Below, piece by piece: positions 1-8,528 of a stretch of 64,000 nt of DNA. Source of the stretch: Paraburkholderia sp. C35 (GTDB taxonomy: Bacteria; Pseudomonadota; Gammaproteobacteria; Burkholderiales; Burkholderiaceae); assembly GCF_003121405.1 (NCBI RefSeq), contig NZ_QBUY01000024.1, forward strand, positions 1 through 64,000, given 5' to 3'. Under the pieces are notes generated by a model that worked only from the letters and a program-made list of their open reading frames with translations, was not told where the DNA came from and searched no databases. The position numbers were made by a program, and so were the translations under genes. Each line of letters starts with the position of its first letter. The stretch's first letter is position 1.

Positions 1-225
1 CACGAGCGCGAGCAGGCGCTCAGACACGGTCCACGCGCGTGGGTCCGCGACGTGATTGGCCGTCGGCACGCCCGCCGACCCGATAGCGCGGCGCAGGTAT
101 TCCGTCATGGTTGCCTCGTGCGCCGTTTCCGGTGTGAGGCATAGCGCGACTTCGTCGCCGAATGCGAGTTCGCGCAATTGCACGTCGAGACGTGCGGTGC
201 GCAGAGGCTGAAAGAGGATGGTCAT
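1..225 (-). CDS. Partial virion/tail-region protein, runs off left edge
   Basis: The first 75 codons are open with no stop and continue past base 1. The ATG at 225 overlaps the upstream stop as ATGA, which is typical of translational coupling in this operon. The N-terminus reads MTILFQPLRTARLDV and is followed by a mixed acidic, probably alpha/beta segment. It is the next gene after the tail-tube-like protein in the sheath operon, so a tail or baseplate assembly role is likely from position only. The family is not recognised. Confidence 0.6.
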   Translation of the reverse strand, partial: MTILFQPLRTARLDVQLRELAFGDEVALCLTPETAHEATMTEYLRRAIGSAGVPTANHVADPRAWTVSERLLALV

Positions 226-1064
226 GTGTTGTAGTAACTCGCGATATCGCGCCGATCAATCGCGTTGAGCGTCGCAACGGTCAACTGAACGGCAACATTG
301 AGCACCGCGCCATCGCGCGAACGCGGGACCGTGATCGGCTTGGACATGCTCTCGATGACGATAGGCAGGATCGTTTGATCGCCGTATTTCATCGCGAGCA
401 ATTGCGGCGCGACAGACGGATAGATGGTTTCGAGCGGGCTTTGCTTGAGGCCGTTTTGCAGCGCGCCCGCGATCACGCCCTGATCGGCGAGATACGACGG
501 AACGGCCCACTGTTCGAGCTGCGTCAGCGGATCGCGCACCTCGCTTTGCGGGTCCGTGAGCGCGCGAAAATGCGCGGTGAAACTGAACTTGATGGGCGGC
601 ATGCCCGAAAACACCTGCGTCGAATTGAGCTTCGTAATGCCGGTGCGGCCGGTCACGTCGCGCAGCGCCTTGCCGACGTCGTTGTTCGCTACGTTGTTGC
701 CGAGCAGCGCCTGCAGGTCGGCCGTGAGCGTGCCCGTTTGCAGCATGCTCGACAGCGTCGGGATCTTCGACTCTGCGCCCGCACCCTCAAACGGACTATT
801 CCAGTTGAACGACATTTCCTGCGAGCCGTCCGTGATCGGTGTGTGCACCTCAAAGCCGTCATCGACTACGAAATTGTCGGCCGACGATACGGTGCGCTTG
901 GCGAAACTCTGTTCCCACCCTTGTCCCGATGAGGAACGCTTGACCGGGTAGAACACCGCGATCAGCCTGGGATTGAGGCCATCCCATTTCGAAGAAAGAA
1001 CCTTGTATGTCGCCTGGCTTCCAGAGGACACCGAGGCGGCGGGCGATGAGTCATTGAACGACAC
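222..1064 (-). CDS. Tail tube or baseplate-tube-like virion protein
   Basis: 280 aa, starting at GTG 1064 with no clear Shine-Dalgarno. It ends in an ATGA overlap with the next gene. The sequence is beta-rich with a central region containing KFSFTAHFRALTDP and a conserved-looking tail (ITVPRSRDGAVLNVAVQ). This is the style of the tube/baseplate-hub family that includes the protein at 12091-13023. It lies downstream of the sheath and EF-hand genes, so it is inferred to act in the tail tube or its baseplate initiator. The exact role is uncertain. Confidence 0.65.
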   Translation of the reverse strand: MSFNDSSPAASVSSGSQATYKVLSSKWDGLNPRLIAVFYPVKRSSSGQGWEQSFAKRTVSSADNFVVDDGFEVHTPITDGSQEMSFNWNSPFEGAGAESKIPTLSSMLQTGTLTADLQALLGNNVANNDVGKALRDVTGRTGITKLNSTQVFSGMPPIKFSFTAHFRALTDPQSEVRDPLTQLEQWAVPSYLADQGVIAGALQNGLKQSPLETIYPSVAPQLLAMKYGDQTILPIVIESMSKPITVPRSRDGAVLNVAVQLTVATLNAIDRRDIASYYNT

Positions 1065-1092
1065 GGCAGCAGTCCGGTAGGGGAGAGGGGAG

Positions 1093-1122
1093 AGCCGCCC
1101 CGCCAGAGGCAGGGCGGCGGCT
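1093..1122 (-). terminator. GC-rich hairpin between two tail genes
   Basis: AGCCGCCCCGCC and GGGCGGCGGCT face each other around a short loop, directly downstream of the EF-hand gene on the minus strand. No T-run follows, so it may be an mRNA processing or stability hairpin rather than a true intrinsic terminator. Confidence 0.4.
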
Positions 1123-1132
1123 CAGTCAGTCT

Positions 1133-1873
1133 TTACAGACCGGCTTTCGAGCGCATGCGCATCGACTTCATGCGCTTGATGGTTGCCGATGCCGAGTGCG
1201 ACTTGCGCAGCATCTTTTTCACGGCGATTTTCTGCTTTGCCGACAGGCGAACCGTGCCCGACACGCGCTTGTTGATGCGCACCTTGTGACCGGCGCGGAA
1301 CGCGACTTTCTTTTTGTACGCGGCGTCGAACATCACTTCGCCAGCGCTATCGAAGACAGCCGTTTGCGCTTCGTCATCGAACGCGAACGAATCGACGTCG
1401 TCAGCCGCCGATTCGTCATCCGTCGGCAGCGAGTCCGCGAGCAGGTCTTTCACGCGGTTAGCCGCGTCGTTGTCGCCGTCATCGAGCAGCGCTGCGCAAT
1501 CGTCATCGGAGACACCCTTGCTGCTCAGGTAGTCCCAGATATAGTCGATCAGCACGGCAGCGACCTGCGATTCGTCATCGCTGATCTCGCCGTCCTTATC
1601 GACGTCGATTGCGCCGATGACCAGCATAAGCAGACGGTCGGCCAGCGTTTCACCGTCGCCGAGCGAGTCGGCATCCGTTGCCGCCCATGCCTGCACGATG
1701 GAGGCCGCCTTGATGCGCAGGTCCGTCGATGCGTAGCCGTTCGGATCGGCCGTCGAATCGTCGTCATTTGCGCCGTCGAACACCGTGCCTTGCGGCGCGG
1801 GCTTTGCAGGCGCAACCGGCGTGAGCGCCCGGCGCAGCATTTCCGAGGCCGGATGAATGTGATTGATGCTCAT
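1133..1873 (-). CDS. Virion-operon protein with an EF-hand calcium-binding loop and basic C-terminus
   Basis: 246 aa, with AAAGGGAAA upstream of the ATG. Residues about 90-101 read DVDKDGEISDDE, a canonical 12-residue EF-hand loop with Asp at 1, 3 and 5, Gly at 6, Ile at 8 and Glu at 12. The middle third is very acidic (many DD pairs), while the last 60 residues are Lys/Arg-rich (KQKIAVKKMLRKS, MRMRSKAGL). It sits between sheath and tube-like genes, so it is probably a minor structural or assembly protein. Calcium binding is predicted from the motif; the function is unknown. Confidence 0.75.
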   Translation of the reverse strand: MSINHIHPASEMLRRALTPVAPAKPAPQGTVFDGANDDDSTADPNGYASTDLRIKAASIVQAWAATDADSLGDGETLADRLLMLVIGAIDVDKDGEISDDESQVAAVLIDYIWDYLSSKGVSDDDCAALLDDGDNDAANRVKDLLADSLPTDDESAADDVDSFAFDDEAQTAVFDSAGEVMFDAAYKKKVAFRAGHKVRINKRVSGTVRLSAKQKIAVKKMLRKSHSASATIKRMKSMRMRSKAGL

Positions 1874-1882
1874 GATTTCCCT

Positions 1883-3505
1883 TTACTTGGAAACGGTTTG
1901 CGTGAGGTAGATCGCGCGTGCGACACCGTCGAAATGCAGCCAGTAACCGACGTCGATACGGTCGGCCGGACGCTGCACGTTGCGAGCGACGGTGAATGTG
2001 TAGCCGTCGTTGCCTAGCTCGTCGGATTCGACCAGCCAGTTCGAACTGCGCGCACCGTCAAACAGCGCCTTGAGGAAGTCATTCATCTTTTTCAGAGCGA
2101 CTTCCATCGGGTTTTGCAGCGCTTCTTTGCCGTACTTCGAAATCATGTCGTCAATCGAGCCCGACATTTCCGAGACGGAAATCAGCTTGAGATACCCGGT
2201 CGTTTTCTTCGAGGTGATCGAATCGGTGAAAACGAACTTGCCGCCGCCGTTGTACTTTTCGTACAGCACCGGGTTGCAGCCTGCCGCCGCGAGGTCGCTC
2301 TTTTCGGTGATGTCATCGGGCGTCGTGATCTGCTTGACGCCGGTACGCGGCAGCGCGAACGCCTTACCCGCAATCGGGTAGTTCTTCGGCGCGAGGCCAT
2401 TGGCGTTCGTCTGTGCGTTGCGTGCACAGCGCAGACCCGCCTGCAGGCCGCCCACGCCGATGATCGCCTTGCCGCCATTGACCGGGTCATCGGTCTTGAG
2501 CGGAGCCCAGTACAGGCTCACATACTCCGTATCGAGCCCAAGCTGCGCGATGAACGTCTGTGCGGCCGCGACCGTGAGGCCGCCCGGAACGTCGATGATG
2601 AACAGGCGGTTTGCGCGGATATTCAACGCGGCTTGCTTCGCGAGCAGCGCCACGGTTTGCGTGCCGCCGCTAATCATGTAGCCGTAGTCGTGCGTCGATT
2701 TTTCCAGAGCCGCGATGACGCGGTCATAGTCATCGTTCACGTACCCGGTTCCGCCTTCCGTGAACAGCACCATCACGCCGCTCGATGCGGTCTTTTGCGT
2801 GCCGTCCGTCGCGCGACCGTAGCAGTCTGCAAGTGCGGGAATGCTCGCGCCAGCGTATGCCGTCACTTCGATCAGGTCCGTCTGTTCCGCGATCAGCGAG
2901 CCGATGAAATAGTCGTTGCCGTATTCATCGACAGCAGCCGGGTCGAGCGAGCCCGTTTCCTGCAGGCGGATGGTCGTGCCGTCCGGGTCATAGATCGTGA
3001 GCGTGATTTCCTTGTTCGCGATCACTGCGCCGGTGCCGTCGGTTGTCTTCAACGCGCTCACGGTGTAGATCGAACCGTCGTTGTAGCATTCGAGGTCTTT
3101 CAGCGCGAAGACATACGCGTCCGTCGGCAGGGCCGGAACCGATGCGAACGACGATGCGCCGGTTTGCGAGTCGATGCGATAGACGAGATAGTTGTTGGTC
3201 GCGGTTTCCGGGCTCAGGCGGCACACGACAGCGTTACGTGCGCCGTTGTTGACGGCCTCGTAAGTCTGCACATAGGCCTCGTTGAGCGCGGACACGCGCA
3301 GCGATTCGGGCTTGCCGAGACGCCGCTTGATGTTGCCGCGATCCACCAGAAAAGGTGCATCAATCCGGCCGCGCTTGAAACGGCCAATGACCGAAATGAC
3401 CTGATCGCTCTGATCGGTCACAAAGCCATCGGTTTCGTCGCGCTTCGGATTCAGTTGCACGCCCGGCTGATTGCCGAGCGAGCGGGTATGCGCGTAAAAA
3501 GACAT
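1883..3505 (-). CDS. Tail sheath protein
   Basis: 540 aa with a strong AAGGGGA ribosome site. The N-terminal segment (VISVIGRFKRGRIDAPFLV, then LGKPE) is the typical sheath start, in which the tail contracts around the inner tube. The C-terminal segment (RPADRIDVGYWLHFDGVAR, then IYLTQTVSK) matches the conserved sheath end that packs on the tube. The length fits sheath proteins of myoviruses. It lies two genes downstream of the capsid gene and shares its late operon. Confidence 0.85.
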   Translation of the reverse strand: MSFYAHTRSLGNQPGVQLNPKRDETDGFVTDQSDQVISVIGRFKRGRIDAPFLVDRGNIKRRLGKPESLRVSALNEAYVQTYEAVNNGARNAVVCRLSPETATNNYLVYRIDSQTGASSFASVPALPTDAYVFALKDLECYNDGSIYTVSALKTTDGTGAVIANKEITLTIYDPDGTTIRLQETGSLDPAAVDEYGNDYFIGSLIAEQTDLIEVTAYAGASIPALADCYGRATDGTQKTASSGVMVLFTEGGTGYVNDDYDRVIAALEKSTHDYGYMISGGTQTVALLAKQAALNIRANRLFIIDVPGGLTVAAAQTFIAQLGLDTEYVSLYWAPLKTDDPVNGGKAIIGVGGLQAGLRCARNAQTNANGLAPKNYPIAGKAFALPRTGVKQITTPDDITEKSDLAAAGCNPVLYEKYNGGGKFVFTDSITSKKTTGYLKLISVSEMSGSIDDMISKYGKEALQNPMEVALKKMNDFLKALFDGARSSNWLVESDELGNDGYTFTVARNVQRPADRIDVGYWLHFDGVARAIYLTQTVSK

Positions 3506-3542
3506 GGTTTCCCCTTGATGCGTTTAAACCGTGCGGCTTGCC

Positions 3543-3914
3543 TTAGGCCGTTTCGCCCTTGTCGTCGCCCGTCGATTCAGCCGTTTCCGCCACTTCTGCC
3601 GTATCGTCGCTGTCCAGTTCCGTGACGTGCAGCGCGTGCGTTTCCGGGTCCGAGTCCTTTTCCGGCTTGTTGTGATCGCTCAGTTCGAGCAGGAACAGGC
3701 AATCCTGTTTCGCGCGCGTCAGTGCGTCCGCGTCCTGAATGTGGATCTTTTCCTTCGAACTGGCTTCGACATACGTGCCGCCGATCACACGCGGGATTGC
3801 CGTGTTGTTGACGATCTGCATGTGACGCGGGAACTGCGACGTATCGACGGTTTCGGCGATGGCCGTTGCAACGGCGGGCTTCTTCGGTGCTGCAGTGGTA
3901 TTGCGCGGAGGCAT
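3543..3914 (-). CDS. Small protein between capsid and sheath genes
   Basis: 123 aa with AAGGAAA before the ATG. It has an Ala/Pro/Lys-rich N-terminus, a central beta-like core (QIVNNTAIPRVIGGTYVEAS) and a long acidic, Thr/Asp/Glu-rich tail that is probably disordered. Its position suggests a head decoration, neck or head-tail joining protein, but no family is recognised. Confidence 0.7.
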   Translation of the reverse strand: MPPRNTTAAPKKPAVATAIAETVDTSQFPRHMQIVNNTAIPRVIGGTYVEASSKEKIHIQDADALTRAKQDCLFLLELSDHNKPEKDSDPETHALHVTELDSDDTAEVAETAESTGDDKGETA

Positions 3915-4014
3915 TGCGGTTTCCTTATCGGAGCAGGTTGGGAAACGGCGGCACTAGCGAAAAGCCAGTGCCGCCGTCAGGTGCCCCGCGCACGGCGCGC
4001 GGAGCCGTGCGGGC

Positions 4015-5673
4015 TTACTTGAGGGTGGTAACCGTGATGCGAGCCGCGCCCTTGGTGGACATTTGGTGCGGGTTGACCGCGTTGAACGAGCGCGAGGTGA
4101 AGCCGTAGCCCGACTTGAGCGCTTCGGTCACGCCCAGTTGTTCGAGCATCGGTGCCTGAGCGTCGCCCATGATGATCGGGCAGCGTGCCGTCTGCGTCGA
4201 ACGGCCCACGCACAGGATTTCAGCCGAGGAGCCGTCCGGTGCCTCGTTGACCACCTTCGGCGAGTAGTACACCTCGAACTGGCCGAACAGGCGGCCAACG
4301 CGGTAGATACCCGGGCGGTCCACGATGCCCGACGAAACGAACAGTTCCTGCGGCATCGAGCGGAATTGCGCCGCAACCGACTTCGTCACGTACAGGTGCG
4401 TGACGCCGTGATCTGCCGTGTCTTCGGCCATCTTCTGCGACACGAGGCCGAGTACTGCGGCGAAGTCCTGCCAGATTTGCGCACGGACCTTTTGCTGGAT
4501 CTGCACGCTGTACTGGTAGTCGAACGTGGCCGTGTTCTGGAACTGGCCGATCATCTTCGCCTTGCGCAGCGCGTCGTAATGACGCTCCATCGCGAACTGG
4601 CCGCGCACCGTCAGCATGGCCTCTGCGCCTGCATCGACGCCGACTTCGTTCGCGAACTGCGAGCGAGCTTCCGGCGTGACTTGGTACAGCGCACGGTACG
4701 GCGACGCGAACAGTTGGAACATTTGCGCCTGCACCTGCATACGCGGCGTGACGCTCGCGTCCGCTTCGTAGTCCAGGAACGATTCAGCCGTAACAGCCGT
4801 GCCGACCGGGAAAGCAGGCGTGGGGGTAACCGTCACTTCGCCGGTGCCCGGCTTCACGATGCCCGACAGCGCGTAGTCCGTGCCGTTGAGGTTGATCGTG
4901 CCGACGATGGGAACCTGAGCGGCCGACGACGGGCCGTTTGCAACTTCCGTTGCTGCCACAAGGCCATTCACGTAGATGATCGAACGGCCGCGCAGCAGAA
5001 TGTTTGCGTTGCCGCCGCCCGTTTGCGCCGTGAATGCGAAGTGATAGTCGGTCACACCCGCGCCCGCGTTCGGTGCCGTCAGCGTGGAGGTACGCGAGGA
5101 AGCGAGATACGAGCCGCCCTGCTTGATACCGTCCATCAGGTCGCCTTGGTTGTAATCACCAAAGTTCGAGCCTGCCTGGTGCGTCACGATGATGAGACGC
5201 GCCTCGTTCGAGCCACGGTCGGCAGGCAGATAGCCTGCAAACGGGCATGCTTCCGCGAGCGCGCCGAGAATCGCGACAACAGGCGCGTTCGGTGCGAGCG
5301 AAATCTGATCGTGGTGGCTGTTCGTCAACGAGTCGAACAGCGTATCGGCCTGATGCAGCGCCGACAGAATCACGTCGCCCGACGGCAACATGCCGTGCTG
5401 ACGCTCGTACTGACGTACACCGTCGAACAGCGCGCCAACGAGGTCTTTCTCGCCGTCGGTGTTGCCGACCTTGCCGAGCACTTCCGTGAGGATTTGGGGC
5501 GTGTTGCCCGGTTCGTTTGCCAGTGCCGTGCCAGCATGCGTGGCCGCTGCCGCCGAGTCGAACATCGTCGTGCCCGAATCTTTTGCGACGTTCGCGACGG
5601 TGCTATGCACGAACTTTTCGATTGCCGACTGATCGGCGAGATTGAATTTGCCTGCGTTCGGAGTTCCGCTCAT
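4015..5673 (-). CDS. Major capsid protein
   Basis: 552 aa from the ATG at 5673 (MSGTPNAGKFNLADQ), preceded by GGTTAGGAC. A longer frame reaches 5739 but would begin inside the late promoter at 5738-5780, so the shorter start is chosen. The size, the Gln/Ala-rich helix near residue 70, the beta-rich core and the C-terminal half (QKVRAQIWQDFAAVLGLVSQ; GIVDRPGIYRVGRLFGQFEV) fit a capsid protein of a large myovirus. It is the first gene of the capsid-sheath operon and has its own late promoter and a leader hairpin. The call rests on size, context and sequence style, without a homology search. Confidence 0.75.
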   Translation of the reverse strand: MSGTPNAGKFNLADQSAIEKFVHSTVANVAKDSGTTMFDSAAAATHAGTALANEPGNTPQILTEVLGKVGNTDGEKDLVGALFDGVRQYERQHGMLPSGDVILSALHQADTLFDSLTNSHHDQISLAPNAPVVAILGALAEACPFAGYLPADRGSNEARLIIVTHQAGSNFGDYNQGDLMDGIKQGGSYLASSRTSTLTAPNAGAGVTDYHFAFTAQTGGGNANILLRGRSIIYVNGLVAATEVANGPSSAAQVPIVGTINLNGTDYALSGIVKPGTGEVTVTPTPAFPVGTAVTAESFLDYEADASVTPRMQVQAQMFQLFASPYRALYQVTPEARSQFANEVGVDAGAEAMLTVRGQFAMERHYDALRKAKMIGQFQNTATFDYQYSVQIQQKVRAQIWQDFAAVLGLVSQKMAEDTADHGVTHLYVTKSVAAQFRSMPQELFVSSGIVDRPGIYRVGRLFGQFEVYYSPKVVNEAPDGSSAEILCVGRSTQTARCPIIMGDAQAPMLEQLGVTEALKSGYGFTSRSFNAVNPHQMSTKGAARITVTTLK

Positions 5674-5706
5674 TGTCCTAACCTTGAAAGATGGTTTCTC
5701 AAACAA

Positions 5707-5724
5707 GAGCAAGGGAACTTGCTC
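5707..5724 (-). other. Perfect hairpin at the 5' end of the capsid mRNA
   Basis: GAGCAAG-GGAA-CTTGCTC is a 7-bp stem with a 4-nt loop (TTCC in the RNA sense). It lies 7-24 nt downstream of the predicted late transcription start near 5731, so it would form the very 5' end of the capsid transcript. Such hairpins often protect abundant phage mRNAs from decay. Confidence 0.6.
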
Positions 5725-5737
5725 TGATCGAGATTTC

Positions 5738-5780
5738 ATTTTCAGAGCGAAATTTCAGGTGTCCGTGTCGAGTTTTCCTA
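5738..5780 (-). promoter_or_regulatory. Late promoter of the capsid operon
   Basis: On the minus strand TAGGAAAA is followed by exactly 27 nt and then CTGAAAAT. The same two boxes with the same spacing occur before at least five other minus-strand operons. The predicted start is near 5731, 58 nt ahead of the capsid ATG. Confidence 0.75.
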
Positions 5781-5819
5781 AGTCACGAACACCTCTCACA
5801 ACGAGGCGGGGTGGGGCTC

Positions 5820-6308
5820 TCAGACGATGCCGAGTTGCGCTTTCAACGAGTCGCGTTTGGTCGTTGCATCCGCAATCTGAGCGTTGAGGGCGGTAACTTT
5901 GTGCTGCAATACCGCCTCGATCTTTGGCGCGGCGGTGCGAATCGTGCCGGGCAGCGCGACCTTCTGGCGGGCCTGCTTCTGCTGAAACTTCGAGCGGCCC
6001 TTATCCATCGCCGCAACGATTTCCTTGATCGCGGCGGCGTGATCGTCGGGGTTCTTCAAAGGCAGCGATTGCCCGTTGAGGCGAACCTGCGCAACGTCGC
6101 CGGACGCGTTCACGCCAAAGCGCACCTGTTGCGAGTCGGAGAACGCGAACTGCACTTCGCGATACTCGACGCCAAGCGTCTTTTTCGTTTTCGGATCGAC
6201 GTCCACAGTCGCGACCGTCGCACCGGCGCGCTGGAATGCACGCACCGCGTCCTTGATCGACTTGTCTTTGTGGGAGAGGTTGTAAATGTCGAAAATCAGG
6301 TTCTTCAT
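5820..6308 (-). CDS. DarA N-terminal-domain-like antirestriction/virion protein
   Basis: 162 aa with AAGGCAA before the ATG. The opening MKNLIFDIYNLSHKDKSIKD, then AGATVATVDVDPKTKKTLGV and LPLKNPDDHAAAIKEIV resemble, from memory of the family, the N-terminal domain of phage P1 DarA. P1 DarA is an internal head protein needed to package the DarB antirestriction protein. Here the domain stands alone, with a C-terminal coiled-coil-like tail (EAVLQHKVTALNAQIAD). It lies directly before the capsid gene and the same genome carries a DarB-like pair, which supports the call. Confidence 0.6.
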   Translation of the reverse strand: MKNLIFDIYNLSHKDKSIKDAVRAFQRAGATVATVDVDPKTKKTLGVEYREVQFAFSDSQQVRFGVNASGDVAQVRLNGQSLPLKNPDDHAAAIKEIVAAMDKGRSKFQQKQARQKVALPGTIRTAAPKIEAVLQHKVTALNAQIADATTKRDSLKAQLGIV

Positions 6309-6315
6309 GGTTGCC

Positions 6316-6927
6316 TTATGACTTGATCGGTGCGCCCGTCGTTGAGCCCGTCTCAGGGTGCTTGTGGCCGCTTACGCTCACGCCTGCGGCGGTCACGTCT
6401 TCGCTAAAGTTAGCGCCGCCCTGCACAGTGATCGCCTTGCCGCCGCCCGCACCGGCCTTGCCCGTCATACCGCCGTTAAACGTGAGCAGGCCGCCCACCG
6501 TGAGGTTTCCGCTCACGTTGGTATCGGTGCTGTCTACGTTCGTTGTCGTCGCCTCTACGTGCACGGTTTCGCCCTTCACATGCACGAGCGTGTTAGCGAT
6601 GACCTCAAACGTGTTGTCAGCGTTGAACTGAAAGTTTGCGTGGAAGAAACGCCGCCAGTCGATGCCGTTTTCCTGATTCTTTGGCCGATAGCCGACGATC
6701 ACCGGGTGACGGGTATCGCCCGCTTCGAACGCGATCCAGACGCGGTCACCGGCCTTGATGCGGATCTCCGTTTCCTCGCTGTTGTCGCCGATGGGATTGC
6801 ACAGTTGCGCGAGCGGCATCACGGCCGCTCCATCGGTGAGGCCCGGAATGCTGATCCGGTATTGACGGCCCTCGCGGTCATCGTCAGTCACAGACGCGAC
6901 GACAGCGGGCAGAAGTCCGCCGATCAT
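6316..6927 (-). CDS. Baseplate spike protein (gpV/gp45-type)
   Basis: 203 aa. Residues 1-90 look like the OB-fold of spike proteins (RQYRISIPGL; IKAGDRVWIAFEAGDTRHPV; VIVGYRPK). They are followed by a repetitive beta-helix stem (HVKGETVHVEATTTNVDS; SGNLTVGGLLTFNGGM). The C-terminus carries GHKHPETGS, whose HxH is the metal-binding apex motif seen in phage needles. The protein would form the membrane-piercing tip of the contractile tail. It overlaps the hub gene upstream by 4 nt. Confidence 0.85.
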   Translation of the reverse strand: MIGGLLPAVVASVTDDDREGRQYRISIPGLTDGAAVMPLAQLCNPIGDNSEETEIRIKAGDRVWIAFEAGDTRHPVIVGYRPKNQENGIDWRRFFHANFQFNADNTFEVIANTLVHVKGETVHVEATTTNVDSTDTNVSGNLTVGGLLTFNGGMTGKAGAGGGKAITVQGGANFSEDVTAAGVSVSGHKHPETGSTTGAPIKS

Positions 6928-7805
6928 GATGAAAGACTCCCAAGCCAGATACGGGTGTATTGCTGCTGCGCGTCGCCGCCCGTCCCGTTTTTCATCACCT
7001 GCGCGACGGTCATCGCGACAAGGGGCGTCCCGCGAATCGAGACGACGTCACCGGCGCGGATAGTAGGGCGCACCTTGCCGGTGATGACCCGGCGACGCAC
7101 GAGCACACGGCCCATAGCGGCGAGCGCGCGAGCGCTCTTGCGCGGCGCGTATTCGGAGCGCTGCCACGGGTTATTACGCGGACCTGAAATGATCGAACCG
7201 TCGGCGGCAACGGAGTAATAGACGGGCACCTCATCGGCTACGATGAACTCGCTCACCACGCCCTCAGAGTCCACGCCGTCCATTGAATCGACGGGCACCT
7301 GTGCCATGAGGTCGCGCAGGCTCATCGACTGCAGAGAGCCGCCGCGCCACATAAGCACAGACGATTCCTCTTGCAGCACGCGGGCAATCTGAAACGTCGG
7401 AATGTTGCCGATCAGGCAGGCGCAGCCGCTCACCGGCAAGTCACCCTTGATGGGGACATTTGCGCCGCACGCTCGATAGATACCCGAAAGACTCGTGTTC
7501 TCGAAGGCGACAGCCTGGGAGCGCGGGCGCGCGACGTCGGCAATTGAATCCGGGTACGCGGTGATCGAAACGGCGTTGATCGGCTCTTTACCCTGCGGGC
7601 CGCCGCCGACATTCACAATGGGCTCAGTGTGGACAATGCGAAACGCAGTCGAGTTGACCGTGATGACGGCGTTGTCCTTGAACGTCGCGGCCGTGTCCTG
7701 CGTGACGCGCACCTGTGCCTCGAACGTGTACGGGATCGGTGCGAGGTCGGAGCGGAGCACGGCAGACAGGATCATGTCGCCGCGCATGTTGGCGACTTCG
7801 ATCAC
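6924..7805 (-). CDS. Baseplate hub-like protein
   Basis: 293 aa, coupled by 4-nt overlaps to both neighbours. It contains FEAQVRVTQDTAATFKDNAV near the N-terminus and VRPTIRAGDVVSIRGTPLV near the C-terminus, a layout seen in hub proteins (gpD/gp27-like) that hold the spike. Its place immediately upstream of the spike gene supports this. No single diagnostic motif is visible, so the call is partly positional. Confidence 0.65.
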   Translation of the reverse strand: MIEVANMRGDMILSAVLRSDLAPIPYTFEAQVRVTQDTAATFKDNAVITVNSTAFRIVHTEPIVNVGGGPQGKEPINAVSITAYPDSIADVARPRSQAVAFENTSLSGIYRACGANVPIKGDLPVSGCACLIGNIPTFQIARVLQEESSVLMWRGGSLQSMSLRDLMAQVPVDSMDGVDSEGVVSEFIVADEVPVYYSVAADGSIISGPRNNPWQRSEYAPRKSARALAAMGRVLVRRRVITGKVRPTIRAGDVVSIRGTPLVAMTVAQVMKNGTGGDAQQQYTRIWLGSLSS

Positions 7806-8032
7806 TTGCGCGCCTCGTGCTCGCGGCCCTGTGCGTAGAAGCGATAGGACGCGCTATCGACCTCGCCCGCACAGTTCGCACAGACGTAGCGCTGGCGCAG
7901 ACGACTCCCCGGCAAGATGGGCGTGAAAACGTGCGACGTGCAGGCGTCGAGCCGCGCGCGGTTCGCTTTCGCGGCTTCGGTGACGGCCGCGAGATAGGCG
8001 GCCGTGAGCATGGGAGTAGCGGGCTTTTGCAT
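7802..8032 (-). CDS. Small CxxC protein in the baseplate operon
   Basis: 76 aa from the ATG at 8032, which overlaps the previous stop (TGATG). It has an Ala-rich helical N-terminus and a C-terminal CANC motif, possibly half of a zinc site with C32. It is flanked by baseplate genes with overlaps on both sides. Function unknown. Confidence 0.65.
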   Translation of the reverse strand: MQKPATPMLTAAYLAAVTEAAKANRARLDACTSHVFTPILPGSRLRQRYVCANCAGEVDSASYRFYAQGREHEARK

Positions 8033-8526
8033 CACACAACTTCGACGGTTTGGGCGAACGCGAGACGCGGCAAGTCCTGCGTTTCATAGGTGCGAATGTC
8101 GGCCTCTACCTGATCGACCGTGCGGCCGTACACCTCAACGCCAAGCTGTTTCGATGCTTCGAGCGCGCGCGCGTTTTCACGCTCAACGTAGAGCATGAAA
8201 AGCGGGCGGATAACGAACCATTCGCCATCGGTGATATCGGAATCTTTCGATAGCTTCGACGTCGGCGCGGGGTAGGTCGGCACCTGCGCAGGGCGCGGCG
8301 CTGCGTCGAAAATCGTGCCGTTATAGCCGATCACCACTTCGGCGGCCGGGTCCGGCTGCGGACACGTCGGCGGCGGATCGACCATAACGACAGGGTCAAC
8401 ACTCGCGATGTGCGCATAGCCGAGATAGACGCGCGCAGCATTCACCGCCTGTTGGTTGTAATCGTCATCGCTGATGACGATGCCATAGGACCAACGGACG
8501 GTGTTCGCGAGTTCAACGAGCTTCAC
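8032..8526 (-). CDS. Baseplate-operon virion protein
   Basis: 164 aa. The best start is GTG 8526 (KLVELANTVRWSYG), just after the preceding stop, with GGGGA upstream. Longer in-frame extensions would overlap the 8529-9014 gene and are rejected. It contains EWFVIRPLFMLYVERENARA and a helical C-terminus (GRTVDQVEADIRTYETQD). It is probably a baseplate or tail-completion protein by context. Confidence 0.65.
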   Translation of the reverse strand: MKLVELANTVRWSYGIVISDDDYNQQAVNAARVYLGYAHIASVDPVVMVDPPPTCPQPDPAAEVVIGYNGTIFDAAPRPAQVPTYPAPTSKLSKDSDITDGEWFVIRPLFMLYVERENARALEASKQLGVEVYGRTVDQVEADIRTYETQDLPRLAFAQTVEVV

Positions 8527-8528
8527 GA

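Noticed and set aside
5674..5739. Longer N-terminus for the capsid protein starting at 5739
   Set aside because: The start would lie within the late promoter -10 and lacks a ribosome site.
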